Shown here: positions 39,213 to 48,602 of the stretch, piece after piece
How positions within the stretch are numbered: the stretch's first letter is position 1
Layout: each line of letters opens with the position of its first letter
Source of the DNA: Streptomyces sp. CNQ-509
GTDB lineage: Bacteria; Actinomycetota; Actinomycetes; Streptomycetales; Streptomycetaceae
Assembly (NCBI RefSeq): GCF_001011035.1
Contig: NZ_CP011492.1
Span: 3,605,501 to 3,669,500, forward strand
Length of the DNA: 64,000 nucleotides
Direction: 5' to 3'
The notes under the pieces: model-generated
The model's input: the letters and a program-made list of their open reading frames with translations, nothing else
Database searches by the model: none
Told to the model about the DNA's origin: nothing
Made by a program: the position numbers and the translations under genes

Positions 39213-39860
39213 TCACAGCCCCATCCGTCGCTTCGAACCTGCCGGGCGGATGTCGGCCAGCGACTCGACGACCTGGTCCACCATCCCGTACTCCTTCGCC
39301 TGCTCCGCCGTGAACCACCGGTCGCGGTCGCCGTCGCGCGAGATCGTCGCCTGGTCCTGGCCCGTGTGCTCGGCGAGGAGGCGTTCCATCAGCGTCTTGC
39401 TGTACGCGAGGTTGTCCGCCTGGATCTCGATGTCGGCCGCGCTGCCGCCGATGCCCGCGGAGGGCTGGTGCATCATGATCCGCGCGTGCGGCAGCGCGAA
39501 GCGCTTGCCCTTCGTGCCGACCGTGAGCAGGAACTGTCCCATGCTGGCGGCGAAGCCCATGGCGAGCGTGGCCACGTCGTTGGGGATGAGCCGCATCGTG
39601 TCGTAGATGGCGAGACCGGCGTGGACGGAGCCGCCGGGGCTGTTGACGTAGAGCGCGATGTCGGTACGCGGGTCCTCGGCGGAGAGGAGGAGGAGCTGCG
39701 CGCAGACGCGGTTCGCGGAGGCGTCGGTCACCTCCGTGCCGAGGAGGACGATGCGCTGGCCGAGGAGTTGCGCGGCCAGGTGGTCGTCGAACCTCGACGG
39801 GGGCGGTGAGTCCTCTTCTTCCGCGCGCGGTGTCAGGGCGGTGCGGGCCGGTGGTGTCAT
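39213..39860 (-). CDS. clpP3: ATP-dependent Clp protease proteolytic subunit (ClpP3)
   Basis: 215 residues from ATG 39860 with GGGAGG upstream. A polar N-terminal extension of about 30 residues (MTPPARTALTPRAEEEDSPP) precedes the ClpP fold: GQRIVLLGTEVTDASANRVC, IALYVNSPGGSVHAGLAIYD, catalytic Ser in AMGFAASMGQFL, catalytic His in HARIMMHQPSAGIGG and Asp in DRDRWFTAEQAKEYGMVDQV. All three are present. First gene of the operon with clpP4, expected to be silent until PopR accumulates. Confidence 0.92.
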   Translation of the reverse strand: MTPPARTALTPRAEEEDSPPPSRFDDHLAAQLLGQRIVLLGTEVTDASANRVCAQLLLLSAEDPRTDIALYVNSPGGSVHAGLAIYDTMRLIPNDVATLAMGFAASMGQFLLTVGTKGKRFALPHARIMMHQPSAGIGGSAADIEIQADNLAYSKTLMERLLAEHTGQDQATISRDGDRDRWFTAEQAKEYGMVDQVVESLADIRPAGSKRRMGL

Positions 39861-39935
39861 CGTGCCTCCCTCGTGGACGGGTGCTGCTTGCCGTGCTTCC
39901 ACGGTCGGCCGGAGGCGGCCGGAAGGGGAGGGATC

Positions 39936-39965
39936 TTTGCCCGGGGCAGATTCGCCCGTGGCAGA
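39936..39965. promoter_or_regulatory. Paired PopR-type palindromes upstream of clpP3
   Basis: On the minus strand TCTGCC-ACG-GGCGAA and TCTGCC-CCG-GGCAAA, centres 15 bp apart, 76-105 bp before the clpP3 start. It matches the pair upstream of popR in pattern and spacing. Confidence 0.7.
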
Positions 39966-40534
39966 GGTACGGCGGGGGCGGGGAGCCGGGGGCGTCGGCG
40001 GGTACGGGCGATGTGTTGCGTCGGGGCGCTTTTGACGCACGGTGTGCTTCCACGCCCCGCGCCCCGCCGGACCGGGACCTGTGTCCAGCCGGTGAAGAAA
40101 CCGCCGACGACCAGCCGGCCGCCGGCGGCACGAACGGCGGCGCGACATGCGTCAGGGCGGTGGCGCGCGGCTCCCGCGGCCGGCCGCCGGAATCGTCACG
40201 TTCCGTCTACGTGCCGCCCGTCCCCCGGTCCCGTTCTTCCCCTACCCTGCCCCCGGCGCCGGGCAGTTGACGCCCGGGGCCGTGCCGCCCGTACCGCCGG
40301 CCGACGGCACGGTCCCGGGACCCCTCCGGCCGCCCCCCGGCGGCACCCCGCGGAGTTGTGGTGGCGGCGTGACGATTCTCATCCGCCGTCCCCCGGGCAA
40401 CGGGGGACCGTAGACTCCTCTCGTGGCACGGCCACCGGCGCGCACGGGGTGTACGCGGTGCGTACGGGAAGCGCGACGGCGCGAAGGCCGGCCGCACCGC
40501 ACAGCAAGAACGGTCGTCGAGGAGGAAGTTCGTC
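39966..40534. other. About 570-base gap between clpP3 and the giant PAS protein
   Basis: Extremely GC-rich, no supported gene on either strand. It should hold the divergent promoters, of which only the clpP3 side boxes are recognisable. Confidence 0.5.
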
Positions 40535-43500
40535 GTGAGCAGCCGGCCATCCCGAGGCGCTGCTCGCCTCGCCGCCATACTCGACGCGCTCCCCGACGCG
40601 CTGCTCCTCGTCGACACCAACGGCACGGTCGTCGCCGCGAACCGCGTCGCGCTGGAGACCTTCGAGCGGCCGGGCGCGGCGGTCGTCGGCCGCGGGCTGC
40701 TCGATCTGCTGCCGGACTTCGACCCGCAGCTCATCCCCGGTTCCATGCGCCGCCCCCGCGGCGACTCCACCGGTTCCGTCGCGCCCGACGCGGGGCTGCG
40801 CCCCGAGGAGCGGACGAAGCCGCTGCGCACGGCCGCCCGCCGCACCGACGGCAGCGCCTTCCCCGCCGAGGTCACCAGCGCCGACCTGGAGGACGGTCCC
40901 GGCGGCGAGTCCCCGTACGCGCCCGGCCACCACTACACGGGCGACGAGCTGCTGATGCTCGTCGTACGGGACCTCACGGGCTCCGCCGAGATCGAGGCCG
41001 AGCTGCACCGGCAGCGCCGCCAGACCGAGATGATCCTGCGCGCCGCCGCCGAGGGCATCGTCGGTACGGACACCACCGGCAAGGTCGTCCTCGTCAATCC
41101 CTCCGCCGCGCAGATCCTCGGCTACCGCGCCAGCGAACTCGGCGGCGCCGACCTCCACCCCCTCATCCACCACTCCCGCCCCGACGGCACCCCCCTGCCG
41201 TACGAGGAGACCCCGATCGCCGACACCCTGCGCTCGGGGCGCAAGCACCGCGTACGCGGCCAGGTGCTCTGGGGCCGCGACGGGCAGCCGGTGCCGGTGG
41301 ACATGACGACCGCCCCGGTGCGCGACGGCGACCAACTCGTCGGCGCCGTCCTCGCCTTCACCGACCGGCGGCGGCGCGACGCGCTGGAGGCGCGGCTCGC
41401 GCAGTTGCAGGCGGTGCTCGACGTCGCGCTGCGCGGCCCGCTCGACACGCTCCGCGCGGAGCTGCACACGCTCGTCGACGACCCGGCCGGGCAGCTCTGG
41501 CCCGAGGCCAACCAGACGCTGCGCCACCTCTCCGCCGGCTACGGGCGGATGACCGCGCTCATCGACAGCGTCCTCGACTTCCAGCGGCTGGACTCCGGCA
41601 AGGCGCGGCTCGCGGTGGAGACGGTGAACCTCGAGGACGTGGTGCACGCCGCGACCGAGGGTGCGGACGAGCTGATCGGCCCGGGGCGGGCGCAGTTCGT
41701 CGTGCATGCGCCGCAGATGGAGATCGAGGCGGACGGGCGGTGGCTGGCGCTGGCACTGGCGCACCTGATCGCGGAGGTCGCGGGGATCGACGCCACCGGG
41801 CAGCGGACGGCGGGGGCGTCGGACGCGCCGGTGGTGGTGGCGGCGGCCCGGCGGGGCGACGTGGTGCGGATAGAGGTGCAGGGGCCGCGGGGGGCCGGTA
41901 CCGCGGGCGGTTCCGGTGGTACGGGGGCGGCGGCCGGGGCGGGGTCGGTGCACGAGCCGCTGGCGCGGGGCGTGGCGCTGCTGCACGGCGGGATACTGCA
42001 GACGCACGAGGTGCCGGGGCAGAGCGGCGGCGCGTATCTGCTGGAGGTGCCGGTGCAGGCGGCGGGGCCCGCGGCGCGGGTGGCGCGGGGGCGGGAGACG
42101 TCGGGGCGCGGCCGGGACACGGGGAACGAGACGACGGTCATGCCGGGCGCGGAGGCACCGGGGAGGGGGACGCCGGGGTCTTCTGCGTCGTCGGGTGGTG
42201 CCCCGGGCGGGGCCGGGCCGGGTGGCCGGTCCGCCGGATCCGGGAGCGGTACGGGCGGCGGCGTAGCGGACGGTACGGCCGGAGGCGGGGCTTCCGGCGG
42301 CGGTGCCGGGCGTACGGGCGGTAGGCGGCGGCGGCGTGCCGCTCCCCCGGCCGAGCAGCCGGGCGACGGAGCGGGGACACCCCCGCGCGGTACGGGTGTC
42401 GGCGGTACGGGTACGGGCCGGCGCCGGCGCGGGGCGACACCGGCGGCGGGGGTGCCGGCGGGTGCCGCGGCTCCCGGTGGGCCCGGCGGGGACGGTGCGG
42501 GCGCGCCCGCGGAGGGCGTCGCGGTGGCGGGGCTGCCGCCGGGGCAGGGCGCGCATGACGGTGCGGGGCGCGGCGGTGCGGATGCGGCAGGCGGTCGCGG
42601 GGCCGGTGCGGCGGAGGCCGGCGGGCCGGCGGTCGTCCAGGACCCGGGCCACACGCCGGGGCACGGTACGCCGCAGGGTGCGGCGGCGCCCGAGGCGGTC
42701 GGCGGCGTCGCCGGGCAGGCGGCTCCCGGAGGCCCGACGCCGCCGCACGGCACGAGCGGGGCCGGTGGACGCCGGCGGCGGGCGGTGCCGGAGGGGGCGC
42801 AGGGCGCGTACGACGGCGGGAGCGGTGCGCCGGCGCCGGGTGGCGGCGGCGCGGACGGCGCACGGGACGGCGGGCCGGACGGTGCGGAGGCCGGGGCCGT
42901 CGCAGCGGCGGGCGGTACGGGCGATGCGGGCGGGGCCGGCGTCGTGGACACCGGCGCGGCGGCGGTCGGGCACGCCCTCCCCGGTACGCAGGGTCGCGGC
43001 CGTCGCCGCCGGCCCGTGGGCCAGGGCCCGGGCGGCCCGTCGCAGCAGGACCGCCCCGAGTCGGGCGACCCCACGACGGGCGCCCGCCGCAGGCCCGTGG
43101 GACGCGGCCCGGCGGGGCCGGAAGGATCCGGGGGCGGGCAGGGCGGACCGGCCGATTTCGAGGGGCGGACCGCTCCGGTCGGCCCCGGAGAGCGCGGCGG
43201 TCAGGGCGGGTTCGACGGCCCGGGTGGACCCGAGGGACCGGACGACCCGATGGGGCCGGACGACCCGATGGGGCCCGGAGGTCCGGGCGGCCCGATGGGG
43301 CCCGGAGGTCCGGGCGGCCCCGGAGGGCGCGGCGGACCCGGTGGTGGTCAGGCAGGTCCGGGCGGGCCCGGCGGGCCGGTCGGCCCCGCGGCGCCCGGCG
43401 GCCCCGGCGGACGGGTCGGCCCCAACGGCCCGGCCGGTCCCGGCCCGCTGCCCCCCGGCGGCCCCACCGCGCACACCGGCCCCGGCGCCCCCATGGGCCC

Positions 43501-46500
43501 GGGTGCGCACGCCGAGCCGGCAGCCCACCCTTCGCGTACGGGCCACACCCCCGGCCACGCCGAACCGCAGGACCCCGCCGAGTACGACGACCCGGCGGCC
43601 CCGGGCGGCCACCCGGCGCGCGGTCGCCGGGGCGGGCCCGCGTACACGGCGGGCCCGGGTGAGTACGACGACGCGGGCCGCGGCCCTTCCCGTGCGCGGC
43701 AGTCGGCCGGCGGACACGACGCCCCGGCGGGCCGCCCCGGTGTGCGCGACGAGCGGGGCGGGTACGCGGACCCCGACGCCCCCGCGGGCGAGTACGGCAA
43801 CGCGGCCGCGCCCGGCCCCCGGGCACGCGGCAACCCGGGCGCCTACGCGGGCCGGGGCGACCCCGGCGACCCGGTCACAGGCGAGTACGACGACGCGGCG
43901 CACCCGGGCGACGCCCGGTCCCGTACGCGGAACGACTCCGGCGGATACGCGGGGGCGCCCGCCCCCGGCGACTACGACGACACCGGCTACGCGGGCCCCG
44001 GTGACCCCGAAGACCCGGCCGGCAGCGGCGCGTACGACGACGCCCCCGGCCACGGCCCCGCTCGGGCGCAGCGCGACCCCGGCCGATACGCGGAACCCGA
44101 CGGCCCCCGCGGCCCGGCCGGGGCGTACGACGAGCCCGCAAGTGCCGGACGCGGGCTTTCCGTTGCCCCGGACGGCACCGCCGACGCGGTTTCCGCCGGG
44201 CAGTTGGAGCCCGCCGACCCCGCCGGGCGCCGGGGCGGGGCCGGGCATCCCGCCGCCCTGCCCGCCGGGCAGAACCCCGGGGCCCCGCAACTGCCCCAGG
44301 GCACCACCGACCCCGCCGTACGGAACCAGGGCACCCCTGTGGCTCCCGGCGGTGTCGGTCCCGCGCAGCCGCAGCACCCCACCGGACGGCGCCGCCGCCC
44401 CGCCGCACCCGCCGACGCCCCGCAGGGCGCGCCCGCGCTGCCCCCCGGTCCCGCGACCCCGGACCCGGACACCGGTCCCTACCCCCATTCCCAGAACCCC
44501 GGCGGCTACGACGACGCCCCGCCCCCCTATGCCGCGCCCCGGCCTCGCCGGCGCACCGGCCGCCCCGTGCAGGACCCCGACACCGGCCCCTACCCCCACG
44601 ACGGCGACCGCGGTGCCGCCGACGGCGACGACACGGGCGAGGTCCGTACCGTACGCACCTCGCAGACACCGCACCCCGGCCACGGCGCTACGGACGCCCC
44701 GCAGCCCCGGCGCGGCACCCCCGCCCCGGCCGTGCCCGCCCAGCACGACCCCCGTACGCAGGGCGGCGGCCGCCCGCAGGACGCCCCCCGTACGCAGGGC
44801 GACCCCCGCACCCACGGCGGCAACGTCCCGCGCCAGCACGGCCCGCAGGCCCCGGCCGCCCAGGCACCCGCAGCCCAGGCCCCCGCCGCCGGCCACACCC
44901 CCGCGCCCGTGGACCCGCGGCACGGGATGCAGACCCCCGCCCGCGGCGTCGACCCGCGCCGCGCGACAGCCGACCCCGCCGCCGCCCAGGCGACCCCCGC
45001 CCCGCCCACGGTCCCCGCGCAGGACACCCCGCCCGTGGCCGCGCCCCAGGGGCCGCCCCGCAACGCCCCCGACCCCGCCCACGCCCAGGCCACCCCCGCC
45101 GACGCCCCCGGGCCCCGCCCCGCCGCGTCCGGCTCCGCCCAGGCCCCCGCCGGCCGCGGCGGCGCCACCCGCTTCGCCCGCTCCGCCGCGACCCCCGCGA
45201 TGCCGGCGCTCCCGGCGCAGCAGTCGGGCCCCATCAGCGTGCGCACCCTCGGCCAGGGCGTCGCCTACGTCGACCAGCCCGGCTCACCGGCGCAAGGCGG
45301 CCAGGGCACCCAGGGCGGCCGGGGCGGCCCGTCCTCCCAGGGCGGCCAGGACACCCAAGGCGGCCAGGACACCCAAGGCGGCCAGGACACCCAAGGCGGC
45401 CAAGGCCCCCGGAACGGCCCGGGTCCCCAGAACGGCACCGAGGACACTCCCCGGGACCCCCGCGACACCCACGGCCAGCACACCGGCACCCACGGCCGGA
45501 ACGCCCCCGCCGGAGCCCCGGCCCACGACCCCCACGACCCGTACGACCCCGCCCACGACTCCGCGTACGACCCCTACGCCGGCGCCCCCGCGCACGCCCC
45601 CACCCACGACCCGTACGACTCCGCCGACGAGCACACCGGCAGCCGCCGGCGCCGTCTCGGCGCCGGGTCCCCCGGGGACGGCACGCCCCCGCGCGGTGGC
45701 GACACGCCCCCCGCGGATGCGCCCCAGCAGCAGCACACGCAGCACGCTCAGCACCCGCCTCACGCGCCCCACCGCCCCGCGCCCCGCCCCGGCACCACCG
45801 CCCGGCGGGACGCCATCGGGCGCGCCTTCGCCATAGGGGCCCCCGACGCCTCCGCCGCCGAGGGCCCCGAGCCGCTCGACGGGCGCCACGGCGTCATCGA
45901 GGTCGCCGCGCAGGACCCCGAGACGACCCCGCTGCGGCTCGACGACGAGATGCCGCCCGAGCCGCTGGACAACCCGCGCCGGCTGCTCGTCTGGCCCGAG
46001 CCCGACGCCGCCACGCAGCAGGCGCTGACCGCGCGCAACTACCGCCCCGTCGTCGTCCACTCCCGCGAGGAGCTGGACGCGCAGATCTCCGTCTCCCCCG
46101 CGGGACTCTTCGTGGACCCGCTCACCGGCCCGATCACCCGCACCGCGCTGCAGTCGCTGCGCAAGGCGGCGGTGGCCGCGTCCGTGCCGGTGCTGGTCAC
46201 GGCCGGTCTCGGGCAGGCGACGCGGGAGGCGGCGTACGGGGCGGACCCGGCGGTGCTGCTGAAGGCGCTGGCGCCGCGCGACAGCGAGCAGCACCCGCCG
46301 CGCGTGCTCCTCTTCGAGGAGAACCCCGACATCGCGGACGCGCTGGCGGCGACACTGGAGCGGCGCGGGATGCAGGTCATGCACGCCACGTCGGACGAGG
46401 CGGCGGTGGACCTGGCGACGCGCTTCCGGCCGAACCTGGTCGTGATGGACCTGATGCGGATCCGCCGCCGGCGTACGGGCATCGTGGACTGGCTGAACGC

Positions 46501-46675
46501 GAACGGGATGCTCAACCGGACCCCGATGGTGGTCTACACGGCCGTGGACATCAACCGCGCGGAACTGCCGCGGCTGCGGTCGGGGGAGACGGTGCTGTTC
46601 CTGGCGGAGCGGTCGACGAGCGCCGAGGTGCAGAACCGGATCGTCGACCTGCTGGCCAAGATCGGCACCACGTAG
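40535..46675 (+). CDS. Giant PAS / pseudo-histidine-kinase / receiver protein with long disordered middle
   Basis: 2046 residues from GTG 40535 (AGGAGGAA 7 nt upstream). Two PAS domains (about 10-140, LDALPDALLLVDTNGTVVAA; about 165-280, ILRAAAEGIVGTDTTGKVVL and GRDGQPVPVDMTTAPVRDGD) lead into a kinase-like region in which the H-box reads DVALRGPL (296-303), with Val where the phosphorylated His should be, and the ATP-binding boxes are not recognisable. About 1,250 residues (510-1755) are Gly/Pro/Ala-rich repeats. Two receiver-like domains end the protein; the last has LFEENPDIADALAATLERRG and Asp1972 in NLVVMDLM. A signalling scaffold rather than an active kinase is inferred. Confidence 0.85.
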   Translation: MSSRPSRGAARLAAILDALPDALLLVDTNGTVVAANRVALETFERPGAAVVGRGLLDLLPDFDPQLIPGSMRRPRGDSTGSVAPDAGLRPEERTKPLRTAARRTDGSAFPAEVTSADLEDGPGGESPYAPGHHYTGDELLMLVVRDLTGSAEIEAELHRQRRQTEMILRAAAEGIVGTDTTGKVVLVNPSAAQILGYRASELGGADLHPLIHHSRPDGTPLPYEETPIADTLRSGRKHRVRGQVLWGRDGQPVPVDMTTAPVRDGDQLVGAVLAFTDRRRRDALEARLAQLQAVLDVALRGPLDTLRAELHTLVDDPAGQLWPEANQTLRHLSAGYGRMTALIDSVLDFQRLDSGKARLAVETVNLEDVVHAATEGADELIGPGRAQFVVHAPQMEIEADGRWLALALAHLIAEVAGIDATGQRTAGASDAPVVVAAARRGDVVRIEVQGPRGAGTAGGSGGTGAAAGAGSVHEPLARGVALLHGGILQTHEVPGQSGGAYLLEVPVQAAGPAARVARGRETSGRGRDTGNETTVMPGAEAPGRGTPGSSASSGGAPGGAGPGGRSAGSGSGTGGGVADGTAGGGASGGGAGRTGGRRRRRAAPPAEQPGDGAGTPPRGTGVGGTGTGRRRRGATPAAGVPAGAAAPGGPGGDGAGAPAEGVAVAGLPPGQGAHDGAGRGGADAAGGRGAGAAEAGGPAVVQDPGHTPGHGTPQGAAAPEAVGGVAGQAAPGGPTPPHGTSGAGGRRRRAVPEGAQGAYDGGSGAPAPGGGGADGARDGGPDGAEAGAVAAAGGTGDAGGAGVVDTGAAAVGHALPGTQGRGRRRRPVGQGPGGPSQQDRPESGDPTTGARRRPVGRGPAGPEGSGGGQGGPADFEGRTAPVGPGERGGQGGFDGPGGPEGPDDPMGPDDPMGPGGPGGPMGPGGPGGPGGRGGPGGGQAGPGGPGGPVGPAAPGGPGGRVGPNGPAGPGPLPPGGPTAHTGPGAPMGPGAHAEPAAHPSRTGHTPGHAEPQDPAEYDDPAAPGGHPARGRRGGPAYTAGPGEYDDAGRGPSRARQSAGGHDAPAGRPGVRDERGGYADPDAPAGEYGNAAAPGPRARGNPGAYAGRGDPGDPVTGEYDDAAHPGDARSRTRNDSGGYAGAPAPGDYDDTGYAGPGDPEDPAGSGAYDDAPGHGPARAQRDPGRYAEPDGPRGPAGAYDEPASAGRGLSVAPDGTADAVSAGQLEPADPAGRRGGAGHPAALPAGQNPGAPQLPQGTTDPAVRNQGTPVAPGGVGPAQPQHPTGRRRRPAAPADAPQGAPALPPGPATPDPDTGPYPHSQNPGGYDDAPPPYAAPRPRRRTGRPVQDPDTGPYPHDGDRGAADGDDTGEVRTVRTSQTPHPGHGATDAPQPRRGTPAPAVPAQHDPRTQGGGRPQDAPRTQGDPRTHGGNVPRQHGPQAPAAQAPAAQAPAAGHTPAPVDPRHGMQTPARGVDPRRATADPAAAQATPAPPTVPAQDTPPVAAPQGPPRNAPDPAHAQATPADAPGPRPAASGSAQAPAGRGGATRFARSAATPAMPALPAQQSGPISVRTLGQGVAYVDQPGSPAQGGQGTQGGRGGPSSQGGQDTQGGQDTQGGQDTQGGQGPRNGPGPQNGTEDTPRDPRDTHGQHTGTHGRNAPAGAPAHDPHDPYDPAHDSAYDPYAGAPAHAPTHDPYDSADEHTGSRRRRLGAGSPGDGTPPRGGDTPPADAPQQQHTQHAQHPPHAPHRPAPRPGTTARRDAIGRAFAIGAPDASAAEGPEPLDGRHGVIEVAAQDPETTPLRLDDEMPPEPLDNPRRLLVWPEPDAATQQALTARNYRPVVVHSREELDAQISVSPAGLFVDPLTGPITRTALQSLRKAAVAASVPVLVTAGLGQATREAAYGADPAVLLKALAPRDSEQHPPRVLLFEENPDIADALAATLERRGMQVMHATSDEAAVDLATRFRPNLVVMDLMRIRRRRTGIVDWLNANGMLNRTPMVVYTAVDINRAELPRLRSGETVLFLAERSTSAEVQNRIVDLLAKIGTT
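43236..43330 (+). repeat. Collagen-like Gly-Pro-Met/Gly tract in the giant PAS protein
   Basis: Tandem GATGGGGCC / GGAGGTCCGGGC units encode GPMGPGGPGG repeats in the disordered middle. Confidence 0.7.
45341..45394 (+). repeat. Three exact 18-bp units encoding GGQDTQ
   Basis: GGCGGCCAGGACACCCAA three times in tandem (45341, 45359, 45377) plus a partial fourth, in the frame of the giant PAS protein. Confidence 0.8.
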
Positions 46676-46723
46676 CCGGCACAGCGGCCGGCCGCGGGTG
46701 CCCACCCTCCGCCCCCGGCCCGC

Positions 46724-48376
46724 TCACAGCCGCGTCACCGTCAGCTCCCCGTCCGCGTACCGCCGCCGCAGCACCTTCTTGTCGAACTTCCCCACGCTCG
46801 TCTTCGGCACCTCGCCGATCCGCGCCCACCGCTCGGGCAACTGCCACTTCGCGATCCGCTCCCCCAGATACGTCCGCAGCTCCTCGTCCGTCACCTCCGC
46901 CCCCTCGCGCAGCACCACCGCCGCCAGCGGCCGCTCCTCCCACGTCTCGTCCGGTACGGCGATGACCGCCGCCTCCGCGACGTCGGGGTGGGCCATCAGA
47001 TGGTTCTCCAGCTCCATCGACGAGATCCACTCGCCGCCCGACTTGATGACGTCCTTCGCCCGGTCCGTCAGCGTCAGATAGCCGTCGGCCGTGATCGTGC
47101 CGACGTCGCCGGTGCGCAGCCAGCCGTCCTCGCTGAACTTGTCGTCCGGCCGGAACGGCTCCCCGTCCGCGCCGCCGTAGTACGCGCCCGCGATCCACGG
47201 CCCGCGTACCTCCAGCTCCCCCGCCGACTCGCCGTCCTTCGGCAGCAGGCTCCCGTCGGGGCCGCGCAGCCGCGCCTCCACGGTGGCGGGGAAGCGGCCC
47301 TGCTTCAGCCGGTACGGGTACTCCTCCGCCGGTTCGAGACCGGCCGGCGGGTGCGCGATACAGCCCAGCGGCGAGGTCTCCGTCATGCCCCACGCCTGCA
47401 CGACGCGGATGCCGTGCCGCTCCTCGAAGCCCTTCATGAGCTGGGGCGGGCAGGCGGTGCCGCCGACGATGGCGGTGCGCAGGGAGGAGACGTCGCGGGG
47501 GCGGGCGTCGAGCTCGTTGAGCAGGGCCTGCCAGATGGTGGGGACGGCGCCGCTGATGGTGGGCCGGCAGGTCTCCATCATCTCGGCGATCGGTCCCGGC
47601 TGGAGAAAGCGGTCGGGCATCAGCAGGGACGTGCCGGCCATGAAGGCGGCGTGGGGCAGCCCCCAGGCGTTGACGTGGAACATCGGCACGATCGGCAGCG
47701 CGAGGTCGTGGACCGTGATGCCGAAGGACTCGGCGGCGAGGACGCCGAGGGAGTGCAGGTAGACGGAGCGGTGGCTGTAGAGGGTGCCCTTGGGGTCGCC
47801 GGTGGTGCCGGAGGTGTAGCAGAGGGCGGCGGCCTCGCGTTCGTCGAGGACGGCCCAGTCGTACGACTCGGGGCGGCCGGCGAGGAGTTCCTCGTAGTCG
47901 TGGACGGTGACGTGGGTGCCGTCGAGGGCCGTACGGTCGCCGGCTCCCGCGACGACGACGTGCTCGACGGCGGGGAGGTGCGGCAGCAGCGGGGCGAGAA
48001 GGGGGAGGAGGGTGCCGTTGGCGAGGAGGACGCGGTCGCGGGCGTGGTTGATGATCCAGACGAGCTGGCGCGGGTCGAGGCGGAGGTTGAGGGTGTGGAG
48101 CACGGAGCCCATGGCGGGCAGCGCGAGGTACGCCTCCAGGTGCTCGGCGTTGTTCCACATGAGGGTGCCGACCGGCTCCTGCTGCCGTACGCCGAGTTCG
48201 TCGCGGAGCGCGTACGCGAGCTGCGCGGCGCGGGCACCGACCTCGGCGTAGGTCCTGGACCGCGGTGGCTCGCCGGATCCGGTCCAGGTGAGGACCCTGG
48301 CGGCGCCGTGGATGGTCGAGCCGTGGGTCACGATCCGCGAGATGGTCAGCGGTACGTCCTGCATCGTGCTCAGCAC
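46724..48376 (-). CDS. Long-chain fatty-acid-CoA ligase, ANL superfamily
   Basis: 550 residues from GTG 48376 (GGGAGG upstream). AMP-binding motif P-loop YTSGTTGDPKGTLYSHRS, then LPIVPMFHVNAWGLPH, gate region QAWGMTETSPLG, the hinge YLTLTDRAKDVIKSGGEWIS and PKTSVGKFDKKVLRR with the catalytic Lys. It activates medium to long acyl chains as acyl-AMP and then acyl-CoA for beta-oxidation or lipid synthesis. Convergent with the giant PAS gene. Confidence 0.92.
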   Translation of the reverse strand: MLSTMQDVPLTISRIVTHGSTIHGAARVLTWTGSGEPPRSRTYAEVGARAAQLAYALRDELGVRQQEPVGTLMWNNAEHLEAYLALPAMGSVLHTLNLRLDPRQLVWIINHARDRVLLANGTLLPLLAPLLPHLPAVEHVVVAGAGDRTALDGTHVTVHDYEELLAGRPESYDWAVLDEREAAALCYTSGTTGDPKGTLYSHRSVYLHSLGVLAAESFGITVHDLALPIVPMFHVNAWGLPHAAFMAGTSLLMPDRFLQPGPIAEMMETCRPTISGAVPTIWQALLNELDARPRDVSSLRTAIVGGTACPPQLMKGFEERHGIRVVQAWGMTETSPLGCIAHPPAGLEPAEEYPYRLKQGRFPATVEARLRGPDGSLLPKDGESAGELEVRGPWIAGAYYGGADGEPFRPDDKFSEDGWLRTGDVGTITADGYLTLTDRAKDVIKSGGEWISSMELENHLMAHPDVAEAAVIAVPDETWEERPLAAVVLREGAEVTDEELRTYLGERIAKWQLPERWARIGEVPKTSVGKFDKKVLRRRYADGELTVTRL

Positions 48377-48602
48377 GGAGGGCCTCCCGGGGGTAAGACA
48401 CGCAGAGACACGCAGCGGTTACGCGCCAGTAGACGGTGGCGCTGATTCTGGTGGCGACCGGGCACCTTGTCACTACCTCGGGAGGGGGTGACTGTCCGCC
48501 CCGGTACCCCCGTGTACGTCTCCCGCGCAGGCCCCCCGCGCGTGCTCATACGAGAGCAGCCGTGCGGCCCGTACGACAAGCCGCGGCACGCTCCTCAGGC
48601 CC

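Noticed and set aside
40379..45082. A 1567-codon open frame on the minus strand opposite the giant PAS gene
   Set aside because: Its Gly/Arg/Pro/Ala composition is that of the complementary frame of a very GC-rich gene, it has no ribosome site or domain, and the plus-strand frame has clear PAS and receiver domains.
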